From Gari tellinella (Eukaryota > Mollusca > Bivalvia > Cardiida > Psammobiidae), in contig OV277870.1 of the NCBI GenBank assembly GCA_922989275.2, forward strand, positions 47,674,356 to 47,738,355: a DNA stretch of 64,000 nucleotides. Direction: 5' to 3'. A program made the position numbers and the translations under genes. Numbering within the stretch: the first letter of the stretch is position 1; the number at the start of each line of letters is the position of its first letter. A model generated the notes under the pieces. It was given only the letters and a program-made list of their open reading frames with translations, was not told where the DNA came from and did not search any database. Shown piece after piece: positions 12,701-27,700 of this stretch.

Positions 12701-15700
12701 TCACTGTAATGTCATCATCTGCTTTCAACACGTGTCATCTGCTATAACTCAGATTTAATTTTTGATATTTTGACATAATGGTGGGTATTTCAAAAAATTA
12801 AAACTTTTATTCTGTCACTACTATAATATTAGAATTAATGTCTCTTCATGGTGATTCTATTGAGTAGTAGCACCATAAGATTTTGTGCTGAAATGAGTGA
12901 GAAAATGTTGGATATTTTCAGTTTACTCCATCTTATCTGGAGCCCTGATAATGTGGTGTTTCGTTTTGTTACAGTGTAGGAACTAAGAAGGAGGTGATCT
13001 TGTACCACAACAAGAAGCGACTGTATGATAAGTCTTTCAGCGAGGCTACCAGTCTGTGGTGGACTATGTTGTACAAACTCTCTATAGCAAACAAGGTAGG
13101 CACTGTTGTTGAAGATTTATTGCACATGGACTCATGGACTGACTCTTATCCTGCATTAACACCAAACCGCCTTACTGTCAAAGTAAAATGCTTATTTGCA
13201 AACAGTTTTGACCCTGATCTAATGTGGCACTTACAATGATAATATTTAGTCATCGTCATCATTATCATTATGCAACCACCTGTCTAAAAGATTGAAAACA
13301 AGCTGGGGGGGATTCTCTTTGATTTTATGGCTGAATGCATGAATGAATGAATGGTGTTTTACGGCCCATCGACACAAAAAGGTAATTTAGAGCCGAGGCT
13401 GAATGCATGTAACAAAAATGTGATGTCGAACTATTAGAATAGAGCAATTTTATAACTTGATATTATTTTAATTTCCTGTCTGGAATATTTTTATCTTTAT
13501 TGTGAATGTACATGTATGTTTCTATTTATAGTACAAAAATGAGACATTCTGGTTTCCCATGAATATGGATTTCCGTGGGAGAACATACACAGTGGCTCCA
13601 CATTTAAACCATCAAGGTAGGTAAACCATTGACACTTTCTCTTTCATTTCCATCAGACAATTTTACCTCTCCGAAAGGTGCAGAATCATTTGGAAGTGTT
13701 TTAATTAGAATATGCTGTCGGTGTGATTGAGAGTTTATCAACGCAGGTGCATTATGGTGGAGGGAAAGGGTTGTTGTTGATAACAGTAACTCAGTACTGT
13801 AATGTCTTGAATTGGATTTGAGTTATTTACCGATGATAAGGACAGAAATTATCCCGAGGGGTTTACTAATTGCAGTCAGAGTGCATGTAACCATTAACCC
13901 ATTACCCCGTAAATACACCTTTTTATGCCTTTAAATAATCCCTCCACTGAAGAAAACAGTTCCAATTTATACTGTCACAAATAAAAATCATAAGAAATAT
14001 TTTCTAAATTCTAGCAGATAATAGCTTAAAGCAGGCTGAAAGTAAAGCAGAATGCGCCTTAAGGCGCATTCTGCTTTAATTTCAACCTGCTTTAAGTGGT
14101 CACCTATCTTCAAAACTAGAAACATGCTATGGGTTAAATGCACAGGTACTTGACACATACTTTATTATCTATTAACACCCCCCCCCCCCCCCCCCCCCCC
14201 CCCCCCTTAAAAAAAAAAAAAAATTTTTTTTTTTTACTAAACTTCTATTATAGATACAAGGTAAACAGCGCAATTCGACACCTAGTCTTTACTATCCACT
14301 TAAACTGATGCTAAAATAGACTCGATCGCCGATATTCTCTTGTGGTATCCTCGGGCAAGGATTAATTTATCAATATCTACTTTTTATTTCATCAAATTCC
14401 GTCAAATAACGCCACAGTACGTGAATTATAACGAAAATAAGCATAAAAAAGTTTTCTGTCGTTCTCTTGGTACAGAATTTATTGCCCAAAATAAGGGGTA
14501 ATCTAGTCGGTTTGCACATTTAACGGCCTTTACGGCTGGAACTTTCACCTAATTTCATTAGAGCAAACGCGTTTGTGTCGGAACATGACCCTCTTCACTA
14601 TCAGCTATATGAAATATACATGTAATTTGGCATGAAATTGACAAGTGAAAGACTCATTTCATTGTGAATGCCATTTTGAATACCGGAATGAATTGAATGA
14701 ACGGAGCGATCTCATTGGTCAAAATTAAACAGGTAAAGTTTCTTTTAATTTTGCATTCTATGTAAATTATATAAAACTGATAATATTTCATTTAAAGATG
14801 ATTTATAATATTTGGTGAAAGTTCCAGTGGCATAGGCCGTTTATTGTGGACAAATAACAGATCACCCCTACATGTACATTCGTTGCTATGTACCAAGAGA
14901 ACGACAGAAAACTTTTTTATGCTTATTTTCGTTATAATTCACATACTGTGGCGTTATTTGACGGAATTTGATGAAATAAAAAGTAGATATTGATAAATTA
15001 ATCATTTCCCGAGGGTACCACAAGAGAATATCGGCGATCGAGTCTATTTTAGCATCAGCTTAAGTCGATAGTAAAGACTAGGTGTTGAATTGCGCTGTTT
15101 ACCTTGTATCTATAATAGAAGTATAATAAAAAAAAAATTTTTTTTTTTTTTTTAAAAAGGGGGGGGGGGTTAATAGATAATAAAGTATGTGTCAAGTACC
15201 TGTGGTTAAATGCACATCAATGTCTGAAAGTTATGTTCAGTTACATAAAAAGTAAAGCCAGCAATTGTTCCAAGTTTTAACTTTGAAATATGTGTAAGTT
15301 CAACTGTAGTGAGTTAGAGTTTCCAAGGTTTGCCTGTATTTTCTTTCTGTATTCTTGCAAATATTTCTGTATGACACGGGACTAGCTTGGTGTTTTGTTT
15401 TATGTAGGTGATGATGTAAATCGTGGCCTTATACAGTTTGCCAAGGGAAAAGCTCTAGGAGAGAGAGGCTTTGATTGGCTGAAGATACATGTAGTCAACC
15501 TAACAGGCCTAAAGAAAAGGTATAGAAGGCTTGGCACATTAAAACTTCTCTTTTACAATCACAAAATTGTGCCAATCATTAGGTGTTTATGATAGGTGGC
15601 TGCTTAAAGAGGGTGACAGTCAATTAGAAAGCTCCTTAAGGAGCTTTCTGTTTTACTGTCACCTTGCTTTAAGCTGTCACCTGTCTTTTATACAATAAAT

Positions 15701-18700
15701 TAATTTTCGTTTAAGTGGTCGTAATAGAGAGGTTTTATTGTATTTTACCCTTGTTTATGTGCACCAAAGGTCACATTAACCAAGTGTCCATTTATTGTAG
15801 GGGCATTATAGAATGAATTTCATTGTGGGGGGCAAATTGTCCTGATAGGTAGCGCCAAGTGACCGCTGTTTCCATTTGACAGTTGTGGACCTTTTACAGA
15901 TATATTTCAACAAAGTTTCAAAAGAATTGGTGCAAGTTTTGCAGATGAAAAATGGCAAAGTGTACAAAATATGATCACTTTTGCTGAGATCAAATAATAA
16001 TAATTGTAATAACTAATTAACTATTTCCTGACAGAGAATCTGTGGCTGACCGGCTGAAGTACTGTGATGAGATTATGCCAAAGGTACTGGACTCTGCAGA
16101 CAACCCACTATCAGTAAGTGATTCCACTCAGGGATTTGTTAATCCTTAGCCTGCCACTCACGACTATAGTTCCATATGCAAACAGCTTGGATCCGGATGA
16201 GACGCCGAGTAACTCGGCGTCTCATCCGGATCCAAGCTGTTTGACACTCGGACAACATTTTCAGTAATTTTGAGCAACTTTGAAGCACTTTGAAACTTGA
16301 AGCAGACGAGAAATATAGCAGACGACAATTTATTTGGCGGGGGCTTTGGGTTAATCCCTTCACTGCCATGATGTCATAAAGTTTAATTGTCATCCACTTT
16401 TATTTCTCAAATTCAGATTTTAGGTATTTTTGACTTAAAAACTATATAATTTAGTGTCAAACAGTTTGGATCCTGATCAGATGTCGCATTACGCTACGTA
16501 TAATTAGGACCCAAACTGTTTGCAAATAAGTTCTACTATACTAAGGGTAAGGAACTGAAGGGGTTAATACAATGGGAAAGATGTTGAAAGAAAATGACCC
16601 ATTATTTAACCCTTTCCCCCCATAGAAGCGCCTTTTAGCGGATATGATTTATTCCTCCGCTGAAGAAAATAGTTCCAATTTAATCAGCCATGAATATGTA
16701 GTATAGGGAATATTTTCTATATTTTAGCACATGGAAGCTTAAAGCTGGCTGAAAGTAAAGCAGAATGCGCCTTAAAGGCGCATTCTGCTTTACTTTCAAC
16801 CTGCTTGAAGTGGTCAACTATCTTCAATACTAGAAATAGTCTATCAGGTAAAGGGTTAAACATGTTAGTATTGCTACAATATGAATGGCAAACAGTGTTG
16901 AGCCTGATTTGATGCTGGGTTCCTGAATGTCTGATTTAGCTTCAAACTGTTGGCATTTTAGCATAAATGCATTTTTCAGGAAATAAAAATGTTGTCTCTA
17001 CTGATTACCTATAATCTTATGTAGAGAATCAGACTGTTTCGTATTTTGTAATAATTCAATTGAATGCAGGGGACATCTTATAGAGAGAATAAAGTAAAGC
17101 AGAAAAGTTCCTAAAGAAGCTTTAACCTACTACACCATAGCCTGTTTTTGTTTTGAAGACAGGTGACCACTTAAAACAAATATTTTCTGTATCCTTTTAG
17201 ATGTAACACATTACTCCATTGTTGAACATTTTAACACTTTTAATTTTTTCTTCCACAGAAGAAAATAGTTCCAATTTATACAATCGTGATTAATCATGAC
17301 TATGTATATTAAGAAATATTTTCTATATTCTAGCAGATGATAACTTAAAGCAGGCTGAATGTAGAGCAGAATGCGCCTTTACTTTCAACCTGCTTTAAGT
17401 GGTCACCTGTCTTCAATGCTAGAAACGGGCTATGGAGTAAAGGGTTTATGGGTTAACTGATTGTTCAACTGGTGTGCCTTGTCTTGGCAGGGTGAGATGT
17501 TCTGGGCTGAGTCTGAGGACCCCTGGCAGACCCTCGCTGCCTGTATGGAAGTGGCCAAGGCTTTGAGAAGTGGGAATCCTGAGTCATTTGTGTCCAAGCT
17601 GGCTGTTCACCAAGATGGCTCATGTAACGGCCTACAGCACTATGCCGCTCTTGGGCGTGATGATCTAGGGGCCAAGTCTGTAAACCTTCATCCACTGGAT
17701 GTTCCATCAGATGTATACTCTGAAGTTTTGGAAAATGTAAGCTGTGTAATTAAGCAAGCTGAACAATTTACATTTATGGCCCCTTGTTACAGGGAGATGT
17801 GGCAGTTTATCTTCAAAAAGGATTCATAATTTTCTCATGCTATGACTTCTGAGGAGAAACAAACCCTCATATTGCACCTCAAAAAGTGCCATCAATTGTT
17901 TATAATACAGAAATAACACATGAAGTAACACACCTTTATTGAGCTTGTAGTATTTTAGCCTTTCACCCATAGAAGAAAATAGTTCCAATTTAATCAGATA
18001 GGATTATGTATTATAAGAAATAGATTCCATATTCTAGCAGATGGAAGCTTAAAGCAGACTGAAAGTAAAGCAGAATGTGCCTTAATCTGCTTTAAGTGGT
18101 CACCTGTCTTCAAAACTAGAAACAGGCTATGGGGTAAAGGGTTAAGGGGTATGGATATTTACATTGTTGTATGTGAGATCTTAAGTTGAAAACATTCTTA
18201 TCTGATATGTAGGTCAGGTTGACCTGAGGTACATGTTAGTCCTTAACATGTGACAGTCAACTTGACCTCTTGGCTTATATAAAGGATTTGCCTAAAGTGT
18301 CTGTATCAACAGAAATAGATGTAAATTCACCAACCTTGCTAAAAACTGGGGGTGGTTGACACCATTAGAAGGGCATTGGAAATAATTGTGCCATGCCTGT
18401 GAGTTTGTAAATGTTACTTTAATCGTCTCTGTATTACCACAAGCTTGTTTATCTAATTTGTCATGATATCATATTGAACATTACTTTTGTCTATGAACTT
18501 CTAAAAACAATTTACTACATTTAAAGAATATTTATGGTAATTTTGTCACCTTTGGGTTCTATTAGTAAAGAGTTTGAAATTGTCCTTGGCCGGAATGTGG
18601 AAATGCTTTTTACATGACTTTATACGCAATTTAGTATACATGTACCAAAAAAATCCAAAGATGTTGGCAGGGGCAGTCTTTTCTAACTAATCAAAGAAAG

Positions 18701-21700
18701 ACTTATATACATGAGATATAATAATCAACTCAACTGAACTGTACAGGATACCTGCCATTGTGCCCTTGATCCCATAATGTGGCGTCTAATCAGTCTACAC
18801 TAGTTGCCGATAGGAATTTCAATATTTAGCTAAACAAAAATTAAAAATTTAGATCAAGCACCCCATAGATAAAAAAAATGTACTAATCCAATATACAAGC
18901 ATATATAAGACCCCACAGGGTCAAATGGGTAAAATTGATTTTCAGAAGATGATGATTTGAGAATCTTCTAGAGAAGTGGCAGCTTACAATGTATTTGCAT
19001 GAGAAATGTAATCAAGAAAACTCCTATAGAATGTTATATTTATCATGCATTAAGCATTGACTTGTTAAAAGAAGTTTAGAGTTTATTGAATAGTACATAT
19101 AAATTTAACTGTGTTGTCTAATTAAGATTTTTATTTCTTTCTCAACTTCAGAAACCTTTTAACACTTGTAGTGTATGGTGCTCTAGATGGTGAAGTTTTT
19201 ATCAATACAATTCCTGTTATATGATGCAGGATAAGGGCATATTCATATACAAAGTATATTCAATACAAAACTTTTGGTTGTTTTACAGGTGAAAAAAGAA
19301 CTTGAGAAAGACATCCAAAGCAAACACCCTGATGCCCGCTATGCAAAGATTTGTCAGCAATATATAGAGAGAAAGGTATGTATTACATCCTGATCAAGTT
19401 GCAGATCTCCAGATAAGGGGGGTATTTCAAAAACTAAAATCTTTATTTCTGCATTAAACCCTATGGTGTCACTACTCTTTTGAATCGTCTCTTCGAGACG
19501 ATTCTAAAGAGTAGTAACACCATAGGATTTGGTGCTAAAATAAGCGAGAAAATGTTGGATTTGTTCAGATTACTCCCTCTTATCTGGAGCCCTGAAGTTG
19601 TAAACAAACCTTAACTCTTTCAACACTAAGTAACTCTTGTGGGGTTATAAGGTTCCCTTGTGGACCCTTTAGTTACTTACTAAAACTAAACATGAACCAG
19701 TCTACTTGGAATTCTGGATAGTTTAATAAATACTTCTCAGAATTAGCAGAGAGTGCAGACCCTGATCAGTTGGCTCCTATAGGAGCCCTCTGATCTGGGT
19801 CTACACTGTTTGCAAATGTGATGAGTATATTTTAATCAGGTCAATGGTGTTATAGCCTGTTTCAAGTCTTAAAGACAGGTGATCACTTAAAGTAGGTTTA
19901 AAGTAAAGCAGAATGTGCCTCAAGGCATATTTTGCTTTACTTTCAGCCTGCTTTAAGCTACCATCTGCAAGGATACAGGAGATATTTCTTATAGTATAAA
20001 TGTTCATAACAGTTTAAATTAGATTATTTCCTTCAGGGGAGGAATGAATTAAATGCGCTGAAAGTTGGTTCTATCAGGAAGAGGGCTAATGCTAGTTTGA
20101 TATTTATAGATTATAAAGCAGTCTGTGATGACGACGGTGTACGGTGTAACCAGTTTTGGAGCCCGCCTCCAGATAGCCAAACAACTCAAGTATAAGAAGC
20201 TAGATGACAAATACATGTTAGATGTCTCGAAATACCTCACCAAGAAAACCTTCCAAAGTCTCAACGAAATGTTTGAGTCGGCCAAAAATATACAGGTAAG
20301 CAAGTTCAGTAGTGCCTACCACCTGTTTTGAACAGCATAAGTGTGGTTGTTCTTGGAGAACTTTACTTTTGCTACTAATGGCGCAATAGGATTTTATTAA
20401 GACTTTTTTTTATTCCAGGACTTATGTTATATTGAATAGCACATTTACTTTAGCTTAGATGTTTTTGGTCTATTATCTCTCCAGATATATTTATGTAAGA
20501 ATGCTACACATAGAATTTGTTCGTGCTGTACAATGCAATATGATAGATAAAATGATAAAAAATCCCCCAAAAAACCCAAAAGACTTTCGAACCATATCAG
20601 ACCCCTGCTTTAAGCTACAATCTGCTTGGACATAGGAAATGCTTATTTTTCATATTCATTTCTGTATATATAGGAACTATTTTTTCAGGGAACAACTTGC
20701 TGATACGTGTAAAAAGGTGCATCTATGGAGCAAGGGTTAAATGTGAAATGATAAGCTATTCCCCACTGTGTGTACAAATGAATGTATATGTCACATGACT
20801 AGTGGAATATCAATTTTTGGGCTTTGGTTCGTCCACAAGGGAAGGCTTGCGTCATATTATTTTAGCCAACTTGTTCATTAAAAATGATACATAATGAGCA
20901 CTTATGTGAGATCCTCTATGTATTACAGGACTGGTTTGATGCCTGTGCTAGGATGATGTCATCACTGGACACGAGGATGGAGTGGGTGACACCTCTCAAC
21001 TTTCCTATTGTACAACCATACAAGAAGAGAATTGTACATAACAACAAGACAGTGGACATGTCAGATAACAGTCTCATGTAAGATATCACAATTCTTCATT
21101 CAAATCTCAACCATGTTTTAGTGCTTACAAAGTCCTATTCAATTTGATATCCAAACATTTCTTATGCAAATTTAGCATCAAGTTTGTTTACAGTGTTAAA
21201 TAACCCATTACCACACAGCCTACTTGTAATATTGGACATATATGACCACTTTAAGCAGGTTGAAAGTAAAGCAGAATGTGCCTTAAGGCACATTCTGTAT
21301 TACTTTCAGCCTGCTTTGAGCTACCATCTGCTAGAATATAGAAACTATATTTCATGGCACATATCCATGTCTGTATAAAGTAGAATTATTTTCTTCAGTG
21401 GAGGAATAAAATAAAGATGTAAAAACCTGTATCTATGGAGTTATGGGTTAGTTCTCATTTGACGGTGTCTCATATATCTTTGCCTTGTTATTTCAGTCAG
21501 GTGAATGGTAGGAAGCAGGTGAATGCCTTTGCTCCAAACTTCATACATTCTCTAGATGCCACACACATGATGCTCACTGCCCTGGATTGTCACAAGTAAA
21601 TCTCAATACAGGATAACCCATGTTACAACCACTAAATCATGTGAAATATTAGGTGTTTAAGACCACAGGGAATCGCCTCATAGTCAAAAGTGCCCTTATA

Positions 21701-24700
21701 CAGTGGAGAATCTGTTATTCTTTCCCGTTTAAACTCAAAAGTACGCAAACGCAAAGCACTAAAACGTAGAAAAGAATAACTTTTGGACAATTCTGATAAT
21801 TCATCTTTATCTTGGTGGCAAACGATTTGGAGCCTGATCAGACGCCGGGTTACCCGGCGTCTGATCTGGCTCCAAACTGTTTCAGTGCAAATAATAGTTT
21901 TAGCGTAAACGCGTTTATTGGGAAAGAATAACATTTTCTCCCCTGTACATACATAATATGATGGGCACTTTTGACTATTATATTATGTATGTATAAGGGC
22001 ACCTTTGAGGATTCCCTGTGTTTTAGACAGGTGACTGTTTAAAGCAGGAGCTCTCTGCTTTACTGTCACCTTTCTTTAAGCTTTCACCTGTCTTGTCTAC
22101 AATGAATTAGCCTTATTTTTAGTGGTCGTAATAGAGAGTTTTTACTGTACTGGTAATAGTTTTTATCTTAATCGTTCTATCTGAATTGTTTGACATCATC
22201 TACATCTACATCTAAACATTACTGACCACCTTCATCAGGTTGAAGATTATGTCAGAGTTGTGTGCAATAACGCAAAATGGGTGACAAGGCCAATTGTCAT
22301 CAATTTAAACAATTGTTGTCTGTTTTTATGCCCCCAGAATCTACGATTCGGGGGCATATAGTTTTTGTCATGTCTGTTGGTTTGTCCGAGCGCACGAAAG
22401 GTCCTTTGTTGGGTAGGGAGAACAATAGATTCCATTCATTCCGTGATTGCCCTATTGTTATTGTTGGGTATTTTAGTGTACTGTTGGGTACTTTTAAACA
22501 AAAAATATACCCAACAAATGTCCAACTGTGAGAACGTCCGTCCGTCTGTCCGTCCATCCGTCTGTCTGTGCCAAAAACCTTAACCTTGGCTATAACTCTT
22601 GCATTTTTGTACCTAAGCCTTTTATACTTGGCATGTGTCTTCCCTGTATCAAGACCTTTCCAACCATACAAAACTTTTTTACCTTGTGACCTTGACCTTT
22701 ACATTTGACCTACTTTTGTAAAAATCTTTAAATGGCTTTAACATTTGCACCAGTTGGCCCAGGGCTTTCATATTTTGTATGTATATTTCTTGTGTCAAGA
22801 CCTTTCCAACCATACCAACATCTTTGACCATGTGACCTTGACCTTCACCGTTGACCTATTTTATCAAACTTTAACCAAAAACCTTAACCCTGGCTATAAC
22901 TTTTGCATTTTTGAACCTCGGCCTTTTATACTTGTCATGTGTATTACTCATGGCAAGACCTTGCCAACCATATAAAACTTTTTGACCTTGTGACCTTGAC
23001 CTTGACATTTGACCTACTTTTGTAAAAATCTTAAAATGGCTATAACATTTGCACCAGTTGGCCCAGGGCTTTCATATTTTGTATGTATATTTCTTGTGTC
23101 AAGACCTTTCCAACCATACCAACATCTTTGACCATGTGACCTTGACCTTCACCGTTGACCTATTTAATCAAACTTTAATCAAAAACCTTAACCTTGGCTA
23201 TAACTTTTGCATTTTTGAACCTCGGCCTTTTATACTTGTCATGTGTATTCCTCATGGCAAGACCTTGCCAACCATATAAAACTTTTTGACCTTGTGACCT
23301 TGACCTTGACATTTGACCTACTTTTGTAAAAATCTTTAAATGGCTTTAACATTTGCACCAGTTGGCCCAGGGCTTTCATATTTTGTATGTATATTTCTTG
23401 TGTCAAGACCTTTCCAACCATACCAACATCTTTGACCTTGCGACTTTCACCTTTACCTTTGACCTATTTAATCAAACTTTATCCAAAAACCTTAACCTTG
23501 GCTATAACTTTTGCATGTTTGCACCTGGGCATTTTATACTTGGCATGTGTATTCCTCATGGCAAGACCTTTCCAACCATACAAAACTTTTTTGACCTTGG
23601 CCTCGACATTAATTTTTTACCTTCTTTTGTAAAAATCTTTAATTGCTATAACATTTGCACCAGTTAGCATAGGGCTTTAATATTTTGTATGTATATGTTT
23701 TGTGTCAAGACCTTTCCTACCATACCAATATCTTTGACCATGTGACCTTGACCTTCACCTTTGACCTATTTAATCAAACTTTAACCAAAAACCTTAACAT
23801 TGGCTATAACTTTTGCATTTTTGAACCTGGGCCTTTTATACTTGGCATGTGTATTCTTCATGGCAAGACCTTTCCAACCATACAAAACTTTTTGACCTTG
23901 TGACCTTGACATTTGACCTACTTTTGTAAAAATCTTTAAATGGCTATTACATTTGCACCAGTTGGCCCAGGGCTTTAATATTTTGTATGTATATTTCTTG
24001 TGTCAAGACCTTTCCAACCATACCAACATCTTTGACCATGTGACCTTGACCTCGATCTTTGACCTATTTAATCAAACTTTAACCAAAAACCTTAACATTG
24101 GATATAACTTTTGCATGTTTGCACCTTGGCCTTTTATACTTGACATGTGTTTTCCCTTTCTAACCATACAAAACGTTTTGACCTTGTGACCTTGACATTT
24201 GACCTACGTTTGTTGAAATCTTTAAATGGCTATAACATTTGCACCAGTAGGCCTACGGCTTTCATATTTTGTTTATATATTTCTTGTGTCAAGACCTTTC
24301 CAACCATACCTACGTTTTTGCCCTTGTGACCTTGACCTTTGACCTTTATTTGTATAAATCTTTATACGCCTATAACATTTGAACCAGTAGGCCTAGAGCT
24401 TCCATACTTTGTATGTTTCTTGTGTTAAGACTTCTCCAACCATGCCAATGTTTCATTTACCCTACGACCATGACTTTTGACCTACTTTTGCAAATAAGCA
24501 TTACATTACAGAACATGATGCTGGCTGGGGGCATTTGTGTTTCACAAACACATTACTTTTCATCTGATCATCACCAAACTTTCTGAAAATGTTTGTTGAC
24601 ATAAAATGGTGTAACGTAGTTACCCTACATCAGCAGACATGAAATGCTGGAGAAACATATTATCTGTTCAGTGGTTATTTTTAGCATACGTTCTTAAAAT

Positions 24701-27700
24701 AAATTATTACTCAGTCTACGTCACGCCTTCTAGAATGTTTAGGGGAATTACGAAAGGTCGAACTACGTCACTAACTAGTCAGACTTTGGTACCTCCCCTT
24801 ATCCCGAAAAAGGCAATTCTGTCATCCCACGCTTCCTTATGCAAATTGCATAACAACGGATGTTAGGTCAATCGACTAGGTTATTACATATTAGGTTATG
24901 AGCCAGGGATAGAGTCCCATATTAAGGAGCCAGACACAGTAAGAATACGCCTGGTTACGTTGCTAGGACGTGGCTGGAATGTGAGTACGTAGCTCTGACG
25001 TTATTCATTCGAGTTCCTACATACTGTTTATAAAGAGCTGCGCGCTCTGAGAGAGAGTAGAAAAGAACTTGTGTTTTAGTTGGATTAGAGAGAGAATTGA
25101 GGTGGAATTGGAACTGGCAAGATGTAGGGATACGTTAAGTACAGGTCTTGGAGAGATGTAGGGGGGAAGTTAAAATGCTGGTTTTCATAGAGACTTACCT
25201 GGGAACATTTAGGAAATAAAAGCTAGAAAGAAACGTTTGCCTTGTTATAAAGCAGATCCATGAACCTGGGGTTACACAACTGCGAATTGGATTAAAACAT
25301 CGGGCTATGCTACAATGGAGACCAATTTGGATAACCAGCGGCACCAATTTATGCTAGGCCCTTTGGAGTAATGGCCCTTAAAGTCCTCAAAATGGCGCTC
25401 CACTACAGTTTCAGCTCTCTAACTTTTACGTTTGATAGTCTGGATTCCCCTCCCTGTATCATCGGGGGCATTCGTGTAACTGGGACACGCTCTTGTTACT
25501 TCTCAATTTTATGTATTTTGACTTAAAATATTGAAATGAGTGTCAAATAGTTTGTATCCTTATCAGACGCCACATTACACGGCATCTGATCAGGATCCAA
25601 ACTGTTTACAAATAAATATTGTACTAATGCAGTGAATGGGTTAAACCCTGAAACTCCAAATAGAAAATTCCCCTTTCCAATTAAGTCTAGTCTATTTTGA
25701 CTATTTAGGGTTGTTCTTTTCAATGTATTGCACAATGACAAACAGTAAATACGAGGTCAGAAAGTTCCCTTTGGAACCCTCTGATATGGGTATTCACTCT
25801 TTGCATAGGACAAGTGTACTCTTCACAAGTGCAGTTTGTGAAGGATGTGTATATGCATGACTAAAGGTGGGTCCTGATCAGGATCCAAACAGTTTGTCAC
25901 ACAATTTCTTTCCCTGAAACTATCCAGAAGGTGAAGCCAATTCTGGAATTTTACATTTTTGAAAACGGTATCCAAATCGGGATTTTCTATCAAAATATTC
26001 AGTTAAGTATTTGGATATTCGAGTATTGAACTTTTTACTTTCTACATAATTACTGTTGTTCTGCATTATAAGCAGGCACCTGGGGCCCGTTTCATAAAAC
26101 TTCATACGACAAAAACGGTTGTAGGTAAAAACTTTAAAATACATGTAATTTCTGATTTCTCCATCTAATCCTGTCTTGTGATGTCTTTTTGGAATCGTCT
26201 TTTCAAGACGATTCCAATAAGATGTCACAAGACAGGATCAGATGGAGAAATAAATAACAATTGAGACTTTTATAATCTGACTTACGATCGTTTTTATCGT
26301 ACAAAGTTTTATGAAACGGGCCCAAGTCTTATAAATGAAATGGTGTATGATTTGTATTTCAGGCAAGGAATAACTTTCATCTCCGTCCATGACTGTTTCT
26401 GGACTCACCCTGCTTACGTTGAGATTATGAACAAGGTAGGACAGCCGGTTAGATCATGGCGTGAAATCATGTTGTTTATCTTTGGTTTGAAATTCAAGAA
26501 ATTCTCTAGCCCTTCAGTTTGGTTCTCAGCTTCTGCCGGAATGGTAGTAGTCGGGAGCCAGACCGAAGAGTGTAATATTGAATCTCAAGACTAAAAATGT
26601 GCTAGTGAATTTATTTCCACCCCACCCATAGCCCATAGCTTGTTTTCAGTGTTTAACCCTTTCCCCCATAGAAGCGACTTTTAGCGTATCTAATTTATTC
26701 CTCCGCTGATGAAAGTAGTTCCAGTTTATACCCTCATGCAATAACCATTACAAATATTTTATATAGCCTAGCAGATTTTATCTTAAAGCAGGCTGAAAGT
26801 AAAGCAGAATGTGCCTTAGGGCACATTCTGCTTTACTTTCAACCGGCTTTAAGTGGTCAACTATCTTCAATACTAGAAATAGGCTATCAGGTAAAGGGTT
26901 AAGAATGGTGGTTCCTTAAAGCAGGCTGAAAGTAAAGCAGAATGTTCCTTTAGGAATGTTCTGCTTTTCTTTCAGCCTGTTTTAAGCATCCAGCTATCAG
27001 GATACAGGAATGGTTTCCCATGGCTTTTGAATAGGGCATTCTATGAAGAATAAGTATATGTGCTAAAAGGCACTTCCATGGGCCACAGGGTGAAAGGGTT
27101 ATGGCCTAGTTTGTGGTAACCATCAGTTCTCCAGCAGCTTTCTTGTACTGAAGTTTTTCTGAATTATTTATTCTTAAGACAAAATTCTCAGTTTGAACCA
27201 AAAATTAGCCATGCCATTAAAAAAACAAAGACTTATTGCATTGCAAAATTGTGTTGACCAAACGCTGGTATCCTCTCAGGCTCCAGAGCACCAGATAAGG
27301 GTAGTTTTTCAAAAACTAAAATCTTTATTTCTGAATTAAACCCTATGGTGTCACTACTCATTAGAATCGTCTCTTCGATACGATTCTTTTGAGTAGTAAC
27401 ACCATAGGATTTGGTGCTAAAAATAGTGAGAAAATATGGGATTTGTTGGAAAAACTACCTCTTATCTGGAGCCCTGAGGCTCTGCATCTGAGTTTGGTCT
27501 ACACACTGATAAATTTGGTAAACCTTTCCTCCATAGAAGCACCTTTTAGCACATTTAATTAATTCCTCCATTGAATATATGCAGTCGTAAACATGAAATC
27601 TTAGGATTTTTATGAGCAACTTATGGTAGCCCTGGATCTTTATAGCAATAATAATTATTATTTTCTTCTTGTTTGTCAGGTAACTAGGGAACAGTTTGTG

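Noticed and set aside
13330..13400. GAATGAATGAATGGTGTTTT tract as a functional element
   Set aside because: Short microsatellite with fragments of a common dispersed repeat; no structure beyond that.
17465..17707. 80-codon minus-strand ORF
   Set aside because: It lies opposite the motif A exon of POLRMT and has no features of its own.
17737..17829. Read-through of the motif A exon for a further 30 codons
   Set aside because: A consensus donor (gtaagc) ends the exon where family similarity stops, and the next exon joins in phase from there.
22745..24189. A series of similar 60-104 codon ORFs
   Set aside because: They come from 304-bp tandem units whose length is not a multiple of three; no codon pattern typical of genes.
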